This document shows, piece after piece, positions 1-9,724 of a stretch of 64,000 nt of DNA. Position 1 is the first letter of the stretch, and each line of letters begins with the position of its first letter. Below the pieces are notes generated by a model, which saw only the letters and a program-made list of their open reading frames with translations, searched no databases and was not told the origin of the DNA. The translations under genes were made by a program, and so were the position numbers. The stretch is taken from contig NZ_JRYR02000001.1 of assembly GCF_000807855.2 (NCBI RefSeq), positions 1,214,565 through 1,278,564 on the forward strand. The letters run 5' to 3'. This stretch comes from Flammeovirga pacifica. GTDB lineage: Bacteria > Bacteroidota > Bacteroidia > Cytophagales > Flammeovirgaceae.

Positions 1-1035
1 ATTTTTAATCATATTCACTTTAATATTTAAACGAGCACATTCTGTTAAGATCACTCCTAAATCACCTTTAGAAACATTAAGGTAATCTTGTTCTTCAAAT
101 CGAATAAAAGTCTGGTTTCCCTTAAAAATTACTGAAGGTGTTGTTGGAAAGTCTGCAAAGTCGCCAATTGATGTTCCTTTTGCTTTTGGGTCAAGAAATG
201 AATTCACAAACAAAGGAATATTCTTTAATGCTAATGGTCGAATAGTTTTATTATGAATTACAGATGCTCCAAAATAGGTTAGTTCTGCTGCATATTTATA
301 GGGCAATTTATCAAATTTCTCTACCTCTTTAATACGTCTTGGATCTGAACTCATAATTCCCGGCACATCCTTCCACACACATACTCTTTCCGCATCCAAA
401 CAGTAGGCAAAAATTGCTGCGGTATAATCAGACCCTTCCCTGCCCAAAGTAGTTGATTTGTTATTTACAGTACCTCCAATAAAGCCTTGTGTGACAACAA
501 TCCCATTTTGAAGATATTCTGGTAAATCGGCCTTGATCATTTTTGTGGTCCAGTTCCAATCAATACTTGCTTCTCTCCAATGTTCATCGGTTTGAATATA
601 TATTCTTGCGTCTAAAAACTTAGTTTCTACTTTTTCTTGATTTAGATAAGCTGAAATAATATGAGTCGATAATAATTCACCGTAACAAACTACTTGATCA
701 TAGAGTTCATCATTGGAAAAATATCTAAGTTTTAAGTTTACTTCTAAGTCATGTATAATCTTTTCAATTTGATTGAAAATACTTGCTTCTTTATTGATGA
801 ATAACTCATCAGCAATGGTAAGGTGAAAAGATTTTAATGTTTCAATTTCAGTTGAATAATTGTCATTTTTGATAAATTTGACAACAATTTTTTCAATAAG
901 ATTTGTTGTTTTCCCCATTGCTGAAACAACAACAACAAGTTCTTTCTGATCAGAAAAGTCTTTGATAATGTCTTTTACATTTCTAACAGCTGCTGCATCT
1001 TTTACAGATGCTCCTCCAAATTTGAAAACTTTCAT
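1..1035 (-). CDS. Aspartate kinase, 3' end outside the window
   Basis: This gene encodes an aspartate kinase, which phosphorylates aspartate to aspartyl phosphate at the head of lysine, threonine and methionine synthesis in the cytoplasm. It runs off the left edge, so 345 codons are visible and no stop is seen. The N-terminus carries the amino-acid-kinase phosphate-binding motif KFGGASVKDA (family consensus KFGGTSV), then VVVVSAMGKTTN, and further on LGREGSDYTAA, the nucleotide-binding GRGGSDxTA motif. The visible part covers the kinase domain and the start of the ACT regulatory region. I cannot tell whether it is monofunctional or fused to homoserine dehydrogenase, because the C-terminus is missing. 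The start is the ATG directly before the kinase motif. A hairpin terminator separates it from rpe upstream, so it is probably transcribed alone. Confidence 0.9.
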   Translation of the reverse strand, partial: MKVFKFGGASVKDAAAVRNVKDIIKDFSDQKELVVVVSAMGKTTNLIEKIVVKFIKNDNYSTEIETLKSFHLTIADELFINKEASIFNQIEKIIHDLEVNLKLRYFSNDELYDQVVCYGELLSTHIISAYLNQEKVETKFLDARIYIQTDEHWREASIDWNWTTKMIKADLPEYLQNGIVVTQGFIGGTVNNKSTTLGREGSDYTAAIFAYCLDAERVCVWKDVPGIMSSDPRRIKEVEKFDKLPYKYAAELTYFGASVIHNKTIRPLALKNIPLFVNSFLDPKAKGTSIGDFADFPTTPSVIFKGNQTFIRFEEQDYLNVSKGDLGVILTECARLNIKVNMIKN

Positions 1036-1178
1036 GTTTATTTATGGCTTAATGGTAGTAAATAGGATGGATAATAGTGTTTTTGCTTTGATTTATTTTC
1101 CACAAATTAAAACAAAAAATGGATTGTCGCTAACTCTTTTTAAAGATAAATACTGATTTATTACTTCGTTTTATAAGA

Positions 1179-1226
1179 TAAAAAAAGAGTAAAAAATGAA
1201 ACTTTTACATATCCACTTTTTACTCT
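1179..1226 (-). terminator. Rho-independent terminator of rpe
   Basis: Two perfect 10-base arms (1186-1195 and 1217-1226) form a stem. On the minus strand the stem is followed by a run of T. It lies 45 bases past the rpe stop codon and ahead of the aspartate kinase gene. Confidence 0.65.
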
Positions 1227-1271
1227 ATCATAAATATTTACCTATTAAAGGCACAAACATCTAAAGGATGT

Positions 1272-1919
1272 TTAGAACTTAATCTTTTCAATTGCTGCTT
1301 TAGGATCTTCTGCTCCAAAAACATAGCTACCAGCTACTAAAACAGTTGCTCCAGCTTCAGCAAGTTTCTCAGCGTTTCCGCTATCAACTCCTCCATCAAT
1401 TTGAATCAATACATCTGCATTAGCAGCATCAATCATTGATTTTAATTTTCTTACTTTATCGTAAGTTGAAGGAATAAACTTTTGTCCACCAAAACCAGGG
1501 TTTACAGACATGATACAAACGTAGTCGATATCATTAATTAAAAACTCCAAACAATCTAATGATGTATGAGGGTTTAAAGCTACTCCTGCTTTTAGACCTA
1601 ATTCTTTAATGTTTTGAATAGTTCTATGCAAATGTGGACAAGCTTCTGCATGTACAGAAATCATATCTGCACCCGCTTTTTTAAAAGCCTCCAAGTAACG
1701 ATCTGGCTGTTCTATCATTAAATGAACATCCATAGGCTTTTTAGCATGTTTCTTAATTGCAGCACATACAGGTAAACCAAAAGATATGTTTGGAACAAAC
1801 ATTCCATCCATAATATCAATATGGAACCAATCAGCTTTACTTTCATTGATTAGTTCTACATCTCTCTGAAGATTAGCGAAATCTGCTGCTAAAACACTAG
1901 GTGCAATTATTGTTTTCAT
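1272..1919 (-). CDS. rpe: Ribulose-phosphate 3-epimerase
   Basis: This is a cytoplasmic enzyme that interconverts ribulose 5-phosphate and xylulose 5-phosphate in the pentose phosphate pathway. The protein is 215 residues long, the usual size for this TIM-barrel family. It has the expected motifs in order: APSVLAADFANL at the N-terminus, HIDIMDGMFVPN with the metal-binding histidine and aspartate, DVHLM, the phosphate-binding loop NPGFGGQKF, and IQIDGGV with the second catalytic aspartate. The start is the only plausible ATG ahead of the IIAPS strand. A promoter matching the Bacteroidota consensus lies 48-76 bases upstream and a terminator follows, so it looks monocistronic. Aspartate kinase downstream and glgB divergently upstream are not functionally linked to it. 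Confidence 0.96.
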   Translation of the reverse strand: MKTIIAPSVLAADFANLQRDVELINESKADWFHIDIMDGMFVPNISFGLPVCAAIKKHAKKPMDVHLMIEQPDRYLEAFKKAGADMISVHAEACPHLHRTIQNIKELGLKAGVALNPHTSLDCLEFLINDIDYVCIMSVNPGFGGQKFIPSTYDKVRKLKSMIDAANADVLIQIDGGVDSGNAEKLAEAGATVLVAGSYVFGAEDPKAAIEKIKF

Positions 1920-2235
1920 TAGACTGATTATACTATTTTATAAATAATCTTGTTGCAAAATTTCGACAAATGTAATTCTTTTTCCATTATTTCAATGATA
2001 AAAGATCAAAATTAGTTTATACTAGGTTTAAATTAATTGTCTATACAACAATTGTGAACATTTTATCAAAAATTAATTTACAGCTAATCAGCAATTTAAA
2101 TCGGTTTCTGAAATTAAAACATGATATAAATTATGAATTTATAAGTGTGTACTCTATACACTTAAATTGTAAATAGAAAAAGATTAGTTAGTTTGCAATG
2201 AAACTATATAACTATCCTGTTTTAAGTAATACAAT
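1920..2235. other. Divergent intergenic region rpe / glgB
   Basis: This AT-rich region separates the divergent rpe and glgB genes. It holds the rpe promoter described separately. No exact TAnnTTTG element was found facing glgB; TTAGTTTG about 40 bases ahead of its start codon is one base off. A short inverted repeat, AAGTGTGTAC..GTATACACTT near 2145-2165, could form a hairpin in the glgB leader. Confidence 0.4.
1967..1995 (-). promoter_or_regulatory. Promoter of rpe
   Basis: On the minus strand a -33 TTG (1993-1995) is followed, after 18 bases, by TACATTTG (1967-1974). This is an exact match to the Bacteroidota -7 consensus TAnnTTTG with normal spacing. The predicted transcript start is about 40 bases ahead of the rpe start codon. 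Confidence 0.6.
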
Positions 2236-4263
2236 ATGAGTAAACAATTACCTCAATTAGTTAAAGATGACATGTGGCTTGAGCCACAAACAGAACAAAT
2301 TAACGCTCGTATCAACTCTTATAAAGAGCTTAAAAACGGCTTGGAAAACAAGTACGGTTCTTTATTAGATTTTGCGAACGCCTATAAGTTCTTAGGGGTA
2401 AATTATGACCCAGTTAACAAGGGTTGGTGGTATAGAGAGTGGGCACCTGCTGCTCATGCTTTGTATTTAGAAGGTGACTTTAATAATTGGAACAGAGATT
2501 CACATCCTTTAAGAAGAATTGAAGGATCTAATGAATGGAATGGTGTATGGGAAATTTTCCTACCAGAAGCAGACTATAAAAATACTTTTGTACACGGAAG
2601 TTTCATTAAAGTAAGAATAGTATCACAAATTGGTGATCATGAAAGAATTCCTGCTTATATAGAAAGAGTAGTACAAGAAGAAGGAACGCCTAATTTTGTG
2701 GGTCAACTTTGGTTTTCTGATGAAACTAACTTTGATTGGTCGGACGATAACTTTGTTACCTCTTCGATAAAGGCTCCTATTATTTATGAAGCCCATGTAG
2801 GTATGGCTCAAGAGGAAGAAAAAATGGGTTCTTATAACGAATTCACCGAAAATATTCTTCCTAGAGTTCGAGATCTTGGCTATAACTGTATTCAGTTAAT
2901 GGCTGTTCAAGAACATCCTTATTACGGTTCTTTTGGTTATCATGTAAGTAACTTTTATGCAGCTACTTCAAAATTTGGTACTCCAGAAGAATTAAAAAAT
3001 TTAATTAAAACTGCTCACAGTATGGGAATTGCTGTGATCATGGATATAGTACACTCACATGCCGTTAAAAACCACAATGAAGGTATTAACGAATTTGATG
3101 GTACGGCTTACCAATATTTCCATGCTGGAGAAAGAGGTCATCACCCCGATTGGGATTCAAAACTTTTTGACTACAGCAAATGGGAAGTTATTCAGTTTCT
3201 AGGTTCTAATGTCAAATATTGGTTAGAAGAATACCACTTCGATGGATTCCGTTTCGATGGTGTAACTTCTATGTTATATCATCATCATGGTCACGCTGGC
3301 TTTGGTAGTTATGATGACTATTTCAATATGGGCGTAGACGTAGATGCTGTAAGGTATTTACAACTTGCCAACGACATCGCTCATCAAATTAAGCCTGATG
3401 TTATTAGTATTGCTGAAGATGTTTCAGGAATGCCAGGTTTAAGTAGAGCTATTGAAGAAGGTGGTATTGGTTTCGATTATAGACTTTCAATGGGTATTCC
3501 TGATTTCTGGATTAAAATATTGGAAGAACAATCTGATGAACAATGGAACCTTTGGGATTTTTGGTCGGTGATGCTAAACCGTAGAGCCAACGAAAAAGCT
3601 ATTGCTTATTCAGAATCTCATGATCAAGCTCTTGTTGGTGATAAAACAATTGCGATGTGGTTAATGGATGCAGAAATGTATACTGGAATGGACAATGCTA
3701 GTAACAGTCTAGTTATTGATCGTGGTGTTGCATTACATAAAATGATCCGTTTCCTAACTTGTGTTATTGGTGGCGAAGGCTACTTAAACTTTATGGGTAA
3801 CGAATTTGGACATCCAGAATGGATTGACTTCCCAAGAGAAGGAAATGGATGGAGTCATCAATATGCACGTCGTCAATGGTCTTTAGTTGAAAATGGATTT
3901 TTAAGATACCAAAAGTTAAACAACTTTGATGGTGCCATGGTCCATTTAGTACGTGAACATGATACACTTGCTCCAAATACACCAGTTAACCTTTTAAATA
4001 TGGATACTGAAAACAGTACAATCTGTTTCCAAAAAGGTGACTTAGTATTTGTATTCAACTTCTCTCCTACTAACTCATTACCTGACTACAAATTCAATGT
4101 AGGAAATGAAGGTAAATATGAATTAGTTTTATCTACTGATGAGAATAAATTTGGAGGCTTTGACAGAGTTAAAGCAGGAAGTGAATATTTCACAGATAAA
4201 GACAAAAACATCTCGATTTACAATACCAATAGAACTGCTTTGGTATTTATGAAGAAAGACTAG
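2236..4263 (+). CDS. glgB: 1,4-alpha-glucan branching enzyme, eukaryotic-type (GH13_8)
   Basis: This enzyme introduces alpha-1,6 branches into glycogen. The 675-residue protein has an N-terminal CBM48 segment (about residues 55-150, with WYREWAPAAHALYLEGDFN) and a GH13 barrel. The conserved regions are visible in order: DIVHSHAVKN, GFRFDGVTSM with the nucleophile Asp, IAEDVSGMP with the acid Glu, and SESHDQA. Long stretches around DVSGMP, MGNEFGHPEW and YARRQW resemble human GBE1 and plant SBE far more than Escherichia coli GlgB, and the length also fits GH13_8 (about 700) rather than GH13_9 (about 730). No glgA, glgC or glgP is nearby, so the rest of the pathway must be elsewhere. A bidirectional terminator follows. 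The assignment is firm; the close match to eukaryotic forms is by eye. Confidence 0.95.
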   Translation: MSKQLPQLVKDDMWLEPQTEQINARINSYKELKNGLENKYGSLLDFANAYKFLGVNYDPVNKGWWYREWAPAAHALYLEGDFNNWNRDSHPLRRIEGSNEWNGVWEIFLPEADYKNTFVHGSFIKVRIVSQIGDHERIPAYIERVVQEEGTPNFVGQLWFSDETNFDWSDDNFVTSSIKAPIIYEAHVGMAQEEEKMGSYNEFTENILPRVRDLGYNCIQLMAVQEHPYYGSFGYHVSNFYAATSKFGTPEELKNLIKTAHSMGIAVIMDIVHSHAVKNHNEGINEFDGTAYQYFHAGERGHHPDWDSKLFDYSKWEVIQFLGSNVKYWLEEYHFDGFRFDGVTSMLYHHHGHAGFGSYDDYFNMGVDVDAVRYLQLANDIAHQIKPDVISIAEDVSGMPGLSRAIEEGGIGFDYRLSMGIPDFWIKILEEQSDEQWNLWDFWSVMLNRRANEKAIAYSESHDQALVGDKTIAMWLMDAEMYTGMDNASNSLVIDRGVALHKMIRFLTCVIGGEGYLNFMGNEFGHPEWIDFPREGNGWSHQYARRQWSLVENGFLRYQKLNNFDGAMVHLVREHDTLAPNTPVNLLNMDTENSTICFQKGDLVFVFNFSPTNSLPDYKFNVGNEGKYELVLSTDENKFGGFDRVKAGSEYFTDKDKNISIYNTNRTALVFMKKD

Positions 4264-4310
4264 TTAATCATATATTATTGCTCTCTCTTTATTCACTTAT
4301 TGAGAGAAAT

Positions 4311-4347
4311 AAAAAAGCCTGAATCTATATAGACTCAGGCTTTTTTT
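4311..4347. terminator. Bidirectional terminator between glgB and susD
   Basis: A hairpin with arms AAAAAAGCCTGA and TCAGGCTTTTTT and a short loop sits between the convergent glgB and susD genes. It has an A run on one side and a T run on the other, so it can serve both strands. Confidence 0.8.
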
Positions 4348-4374
4348 ATACACACATTCTTACACTAGTAACTT

Positions 4375-6126
4375 CTATTTCTGAATAATTCTATAATTAT
4401 CAAATGCTTTATGATTCCACCAAACTGTTTTGCCATACATTGTGTTTGTAATTCCTTCTGCAGCCACAGCCCAATTACTTGCATTTGTTGTTTGTTCTGA
4501 AATTGCATATGGAAATCTATTTGGTAAACCTAAACCTTTATATTGTGTCCCTCCTCTTACAAAAGTAAGTTGAGGATAGTTTGTTCTTCTTACCTCTACA
4601 AAAGCTTCCGGACCATTTGTAAAAAGAGAAATATACTTTTGTTCAGCTATCAATTGCTCTGCGTTAGAGATATCCCAAGCAACATTCATCTGACTTAAAG
4701 TTCTTTGAATATGTTCTTCCAAATTAGCCATTGATACCTCTACCACGTAACCATCTTCTTCCTCCACTTTACCTTCAGCAAAAGTGATTGAACCATTTTT
4801 ATCTCCAAATGACGCCGTTTTGACACCATATTGCTCAATCAAATTATATTGTCTTTCAAAAGACGCTCGAATACCTTTTTCATAGGCCACTTGAGGCGAA
4901 CCTGCTGCACTCACCCCCAAGTTCACAGCTGCTTCTGCTTTAATAAATTCTAGTTCTGCATAAGACATAATATGCGATACACCATTGGGAGTTGATCTAT
5001 ACAAAACACCCAATCTAGAACGATCTGCAATAGCGAACTCTTCTCCTTTGGGCACACCATTCTCCTGACCTGTATATTGTAAATCTGCGTGGTTTTTAGT
5101 AGAATCAAAAACAGTTATTGATGCTGGTGTAGGTGTCGCATAAATATACATTCTTGTGTCTTTTCTTTCTTTCAACATATCAATCATTGTTTTCGAAGAA
5201 GAAAAATCGTCTCTATTATCTCTCACATAGTTTTTGAAAAATGGATGTTCATATGGCTGAGTTCCAGCATATGTCATCATCGCATCATCTTCTATTGATG
5301 TAAAAACAGGATATTTTGAAACATCACTAAATATTCTTGTTAATCCGGTTTGAGCAGTGGCTGCATCCACTTTAGAAATATGTATATATAACCTAGCTGA
5401 TAATGAATTGGCTAACCTTCTCCACTTTGAAGCATCTCCACCGTAAATAAGATCTGATTGAGATTCCACACTACCACCATTGGATAATAATTCATTGGCA
5501 AGAGATAATTGATCAAACAAATCAGAATAAATATCTTTTTGATGATCATATTTTGGCTGAGTGATTGTTCTTTCATAACCCAATGCTACTGTTTTGAAAG
5601 CATCACTGTAAGGAACATCACCCCATACATCTGTCATGATAGAAAAGAAGTAAGAACGCATCACTAAAATGGCACCTTCCATTGCTTCATAATTCGCAAT
5701 TTGTTTTTCATTACCAGTTGGATTCTCAGACAACGCTTTTTTAGTTTCTCTTACTTTATGTAAAGCCAATTCTAAATCATACATTGATGCAGAACCATTA
5801 TCTGAAGATCCAGACATGGCGTATTTCCAATAAGCATCTATTGCATTCGATCTGTATTCATACCAATCTTCATCTATATATTGAATTTTTGCATACTGTT
5901 GTGCCCATAATCCAGATGCTGTTAAATTAAAATCTTCTGCTTGAAAACCATAAATCCCTCCAATTCTAGAATAGGTTGCATTTGCAAATAAGTTACCCGG
6001 ATTCACATCAGTAGGAAAATTAGGATTGGTTTGCATCTCATCAAAATTCTTGAAACAAGACGTTGTTCCTAATGTTATTATGATGGATAATATATATATA
6101 ATTGATTTTTTCATTTTACTGTTCAT
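4375..6126 (-). CDS. SusD/RagB-family outer membrane lipoprotein (pair 1)
   Basis: This is the surface lipoprotein partner of the SusC-type transporter encoded just upstream in the same transcript. SusD proteins form a lid over the SusC barrel and bind the nutrient. The 583-residue protein has a short hydrophobic leader ending in TTSC, with Cys24 as the predicted lipidated residue. It resembles the SusD-like_2 branch, with helical repeats typical of the fold and a C-terminal segment LPNRFPYAISEQTTNASNW that is also present in the paralogues at 9806-11449 and 15215-16405. Only 8 bases separate it from the susC stop codon. No glycosidase, lyase or sulfatase gene is near, so the substrate is unknown and need not be a glycan (RagB-type systems take up peptides). 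A terminator follows. Confidence 0.92.
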   Translation of the reverse strand: MNSKMKKSIIYILSIIITLGTTSCFKNFDEMQTNPNFPTDVNPGNLFANATYSRIGGIYGFQAEDFNLTASGLWAQQYAKIQYIDEDWYEYRSNAIDAYWKYAMSGSSDNGSASMYDLELALHKVRETKKALSENPTGNEKQIANYEAMEGAILVMRSYFFSIMTDVWGDVPYSDAFKTVALGYERTITQPKYDHQKDIYSDLFDQLSLANELLSNGGSVESQSDLIYGGDASKWRRLANSLSARLYIHISKVDAATAQTGLTRIFSDVSKYPVFTSIEDDAMMTYAGTQPYEHPFFKNYVRDNRDDFSSSKTMIDMLKERKDTRMYIYATPTPASITVFDSTKNHADLQYTGQENGVPKGEEFAIADRSRLGVLYRSTPNGVSHIMSYAELEFIKAEAAVNLGVSAAGSPQVAYEKGIRASFERQYNLIEQYGVKTASFGDKNGSITFAEGKVEEEDGYVVEVSMANLEEHIQRTLSQMNVAWDISNAEQLIAEQKYISLFTNGPEAFVEVRRTNYPQLTFVRGGTQYKGLGLPNRFPYAISEQTTNASNWAVAAEGITNTMYGKTVWWNHKAFDNYRIIQK

Positions 6127-6134
6127 TGAGGTCC

Positions 6135-9100
6135 TTAGAAATTCATTTTGATATTAAATCCAAAACTTCTTGGTGATGGTAATTGGCCAAATTCAAAACC
6201 TTGACCATCTAGTCCAGTACCAAACCCTGCTTGAGGATCTATGTTTGGTGCATTTTTATGAATCATCCATAAGTTATTACCTACAAAAGCGACGCTCATA
6301 CCCTTTATTCCATACTTATTAGTAAAGGCTGATGGTATATTATAAGCGATAGATAATTCAGCCAATTTAATATAGGTAGCATCGTAAATATACTCTTCAT
6401 GAATACCATAAAGTGATTGATAATAATCCTGAGTTGGTACTACTTTATCGTTTGTAGAACCATCTGGAGCTACACCAGGTGTTATTCTACCACCTTCTCT
6501 ATTTATTGCTGTTACATCTAAAACACCAGAATATTCACCAAACATATTAGTTACTGAGAAAATATCTCCTCCTACAGAAATGTCTATCAATGCCGATAAT
6601 GTAAAGTTTTTATAGGATACTGAATTTCGGATACCTCCTCTCCAATCTGGATTGATTGATCCTAATTTTTCCTTCTCATCTGTCTTCATGGCATAACCGT
6701 TTTCATCTACCATGATATTTCCATGATCATCTCTTTGGTAACCATAACCATAAAAAGTACCTAACTCTTCCCCTGGCCTAGCTTCGGTAGTCAATCCCCA
6801 ATAAGAACCTAATACAAAAGAATCTACTCCTTCTGCAAGAGAAACTACTTCATTCTTATTTTTTGAGAAATTAAATGATATATCCCATGTCAAATCATTT
6901 GTTTGTATAGGAGTTGCAAAGACCATTAATTCAACACCATTATTATCTATTTGTCCGGCGTTGATATAAGAATATCTATAACCCGAAGCTGCAGATACAT
7001 CTGCTGGTACAATTTGATCATAAGTTGACTTCTCATAATAAGCTGCTTCAAACCCTAAGCGGTTATTAAAAAATCCCATATCCAATCCCACTTCCCAAGA
7101 TTGAGTTGTTTCAGGTTTTAAATCAGGATTGGCCTGTGTTGTTTCATATTTAAACATAGGATAACCATTGTATGGCAAACCAGATACATAAACATTGGAT
7201 GTTGAATAAGGAGATGCTCCATTACCCACTTCAGCCCAACCTCCTCTAATCTTACCACTTGATATCCACTGAGGTAAATCCATATGTTCTGAGAAGACAT
7301 AAGATAAGTTGATGGATGGATATAAAAATGAATTATTAGCTCTTGGCAAAGTAGATGACCAATCGTTTCTTACAGATATATCGGCAAACAAGAAATCTCT
7401 AAAACCTACAGAAGCAGTACCATATAATGAATTGATAATTTGCTCTTCAAAATAAGTGGTTGATTCTACCTGTCCCGTTGCATTGGCTGGAGTATATACT
7501 CCCGGAGATGCTAAACCAAAAGCGGTCATAGAATTATTTGAATACACTCTGTACATATTGTTCCCTCCAAAATTGGCATTCACATTCCAATCAGTTCCAA
7601 AATCCTTTGAAAAAGAGAATAAGAAATCAAAGTTGGTTTCATTCACAAAGTAATTCGACTCTGTAAATCCACCATCCGGATCGTTAATAGAATACATAGC
7701 TGATTTAGACAAACGATTTTCGTTATATAAATCAGTACCACCTTTCACTTTGAAATTAAGGTAATCTGTAATATTCCATTTTAAGGAAGCATACCCGTTA
7801 ATTCTATCACGTAATTGAGAATTAGTATTTTCGTGTAAAATCCAATAAGGGTTATCATGATAATTATAGTTCCAGTTATAAGGGGTTCCATCAGGTTTTT
7901 TATAATCCTTCAGCATATTCGTATCTACCTGACGACCAAACCAAACAAATTGTTGCATCACGTTATTCTCGCCATAACCCTGTGCAGGTAAGTTATCAGA
8001 AGAACGTCTAGAGTAAGTTACTTTTGAATCAAACTGCAAGTTCTCATGAATTTTATGCCCAAAATTTAAAGAGGCAGAATAATTTTCCAAACCAGTATTT
8101 GGTACCATCCCTTTCTGGTCTGAATACATCATCGAAAAACGCACATGAGATTTATCCGTGGCATTTTGAATCGATAAATTTGTAGTAGACACATGTCCTG
8201 TTTCGAAGAAGTCTTCAACATTATTAGGGTTAGACACCCAAGGAACTGATTCTCCATTTGAAAAGAATTGGGGAATCATTAAACCAGCATCTAATTTTGG
8301 CCCCCATGATTCATCTACACCATCATAAGTACCACCATTTGCTCCATCAACAAAAGAAAACTGACCATTTAAACCCTGCCCATATTCATTCTGATAATTT
8401 GGTAGAATTAAAGGCTTTTGAAAAGTAGTTGTATTCGATAATGAAACTCCTAATCCTTCAGAACCTTTACCTGATTTTGTAGTGATTACAATTGCTCCGT
8501 TTTGAGCTCTTGAACCATATAATGCTGCTGCATTTGGTCCTTTTAAAACAGTCATCGACTCAATATCATCAGGGTTAATGTCATTGATTGGAGAACCAAA
8601 ATCGGTCCCCCCACTTGCTGTATTCCCTGAGTTGTAAGAGTTATCTACAGGAACACCATCAATAATAAATAAAGGCTGATTATTACCAGTTAATGACGAA
8701 TTTCCACGAATAGTTATTCTAGAAGATGCACCCGGAGCTCCCGAAGATGAGTTGACCATCACCCCAGCTACTTTTCCATTTAAATTATTGAGAACATTGT
8801 TATCAGAGCCTTTTAAGTCATCCCCTTTTACTTCTGAAACAGAATAACCTAAAGATTTTTTATCTTTCTCAATACCCAAAGCGGTCACAACTACTTCTTC
8901 TAATTGTTCCACATCCTCTTTCATTACAAATTCAAAAACTGTTCGAGTTCCAATAGCTACTGTTTGTGTTTGATAGCCAATAAGTCTCACTATTAAGTTT
9001 TCTGAGGTTTCTTCAGCATTAATCAGAAAAGAACCATCAAAAGATGTTACAGCTCCAATTGTTGTTCCCTCTATCATTACAGTCGCCCCCGGAAGAGTTT

Positions 9101-9206
9101 CTCCAGACGCGTCCATAACAACACCCTCAATTCTTCTATCTTGAGCAAGAGACATGACAGTCAAGCCCAAGAAGAAAAAGAGAAATTGTAGTACTCCTTT
9201 TTTCAT
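6135..9206 (-). CDS. SusC/RagA-family TonB-linked outer membrane transporter (pair 1)
   Basis: This is a TonB-dependent outer membrane transporter of the SusC/RagA type, 1023 residues. A signal peptide ends near MSLAQ. A carboxypeptidase-regulatory-like domain follows (about residues 25-95, RRIEGVVMDASGETLPGATV), then the family signature LEEVVVTALGIEKDKKSLGY, the plug domain (RITIRGNSSLTGNNQPLFII and SMTVLKGPNAAALYGSRA) and a long beta barrel ending in the aromatic residue Phe (NIKMNF). It is the first gene of a two-gene unit with the susD at 4375-6126. It is closely similar along its whole length to the SusC at 11505-14582, so the two pairs are a tandem duplication. Its leader holds a hairpin at the same place as in the paralogue. 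The substrate is unknown. Confidence 0.95.
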   Translation of the reverse strand: MKKGVLQFLFFFLGLTVMSLAQDRRIEGVVMDASGETLPGATVMIEGTTIGAVTSFDGSFLINAEETSENLIVRLIGYQTQTVAIGTRTVFEFVMKEDVEQLEEVVVTALGIEKDKKSLGYSVSEVKGDDLKGSDNNVLNNLNGKVAGVMVNSSSGAPGASSRITIRGNSSLTGNNQPLFIIDGVPVDNSYNSGNTASGGTDFGSPINDINPDDIESMTVLKGPNAAALYGSRAQNGAIVITTKSGKGSEGLGVSLSNTTTFQKPLILPNYQNEYGQGLNGQFSFVDGANGGTYDGVDESWGPKLDAGLMIPQFFSNGESVPWVSNPNNVEDFFETGHVSTTNLSIQNATDKSHVRFSMMYSDQKGMVPNTGLENYSASLNFGHKIHENLQFDSKVTYSRRSSDNLPAQGYGENNVMQQFVWFGRQVDTNMLKDYKKPDGTPYNWNYNYHDNPYWILHENTNSQLRDRINGYASLKWNITDYLNFKVKGGTDLYNENRLSKSAMYSINDPDGGFTESNYFVNETNFDFLFSFSKDFGTDWNVNANFGGNNMYRVYSNNSMTAFGLASPGVYTPANATGQVESTTYFEEQIINSLYGTASVGFRDFLFADISVRNDWSSTLPRANNSFLYPSINLSYVFSEHMDLPQWISSGKIRGGWAEVGNGASPYSTSNVYVSGLPYNGYPMFKYETTQANPDLKPETTQSWEVGLDMGFFNNRLGFEAAYYEKSTYDQIVPADVSAASGYRYSYINAGQIDNNGVELMVFATPIQTNDLTWDISFNFSKNKNEVVSLAEGVDSFVLGSYWGLTTEARPGEELGTFYGYGYQRDDHGNIMVDENGYAMKTDEKEKLGSINPDWRGGIRNSVSYKNFTLSALIDISVGGDIFSVTNMFGEYSGVLDVTAINREGGRITPGVAPDGSTNDKVVPTQDYYQSLYGIHEEYIYDATYIKLAELSIAYNIPSAFTNKYGIKGMSVAFVGNNLWMIHKNAPNIDPQAGFGTGLDGQGFEFGQLPSPRSFGFNIKMNF

Positions 9207-9242
9207 GATAATAGTATAAAAATTGATTGATTGATAAAAATA

Positions 9243-9260
9243 GGCGGTAATTATACCGTC
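9243..9260 (-). promoter_or_regulatory. Stem-loop in the susC-1 leader
   Basis: A stem of 7 pairs (GACGGTA with TACCGCC on the minus strand, one G-U pair) lies 36 bases ahead of the susC start codon. The paralogous susC at 14582 has an unrelated sequence that forms a stem at the same distance, and both genes share a TACTATTA(A/T)C block just before the ATG. Confidence 0.45.
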
Positions 9261-9304
9261 TAAAACAGATTAATATTTATGTAGATTTAGTTATGATTTT
9301 CTAT

Positions 9305-9315
9305 AAAAGTTATGA
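9305..9315 (-). promoter_or_regulatory. Candidate -7 region of susC-1
   Basis: The minus strand reads TCATAACTTTT about 100 bases ahead of the susC start. The same 11 bases occur about 105 bases ahead of the paralogous susC. The core TAACTTTT is close to the Bacteroidota -7 consensus. No clear -33 TTG is present here. Confidence 0.4.
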
Positions 9316-9724
9316 TGTAGTCGAGGGTACAGATTTATTTATTTGACTATAGCACAGATTTAATGTTACAGTTTAGCTAGGTACGCCTTTTTGATTACAC
9401 TACAAGTTTAACAACGTACATATCACAAAGCCAAAATCATTTAACATCTAACAAGAAATACCTTTCAGAGGCAAGAAATAGATAAGTAATTGATATAATG
9501 AAAGTTACTATTTCTTTAAAAAATGTTATTCTTCATCAGCGTTAAGTAACACTGATACTTTTTTTATAAATAAAAAAACAAGAGATAATACATTGACAGA
9601 TTGATCCTTAACAATTCAGTCCTTGAAAGTCAATACAACATAAAAAACACAATGAAATTTGATTTATTTATTTCGAATTACAAAAATAGAATAGAAAAAA
9701 ATATTTTGAATTATTTAACTACAA

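Noticed and set aside
962-1156. Short plus-strand open frame over the start of the aspartate kinase gene
   Set aside because: It overlaps the conserved kinase N-terminus on the other strand and shows no family resemblance.
9371-9380. TTTAGCTAG shared by both susC upstream regions as an operator
   Set aside because: The two copies lie at different distances from the start codons (about 165 and 70 bases), unlike the leader features, so chance is likely.
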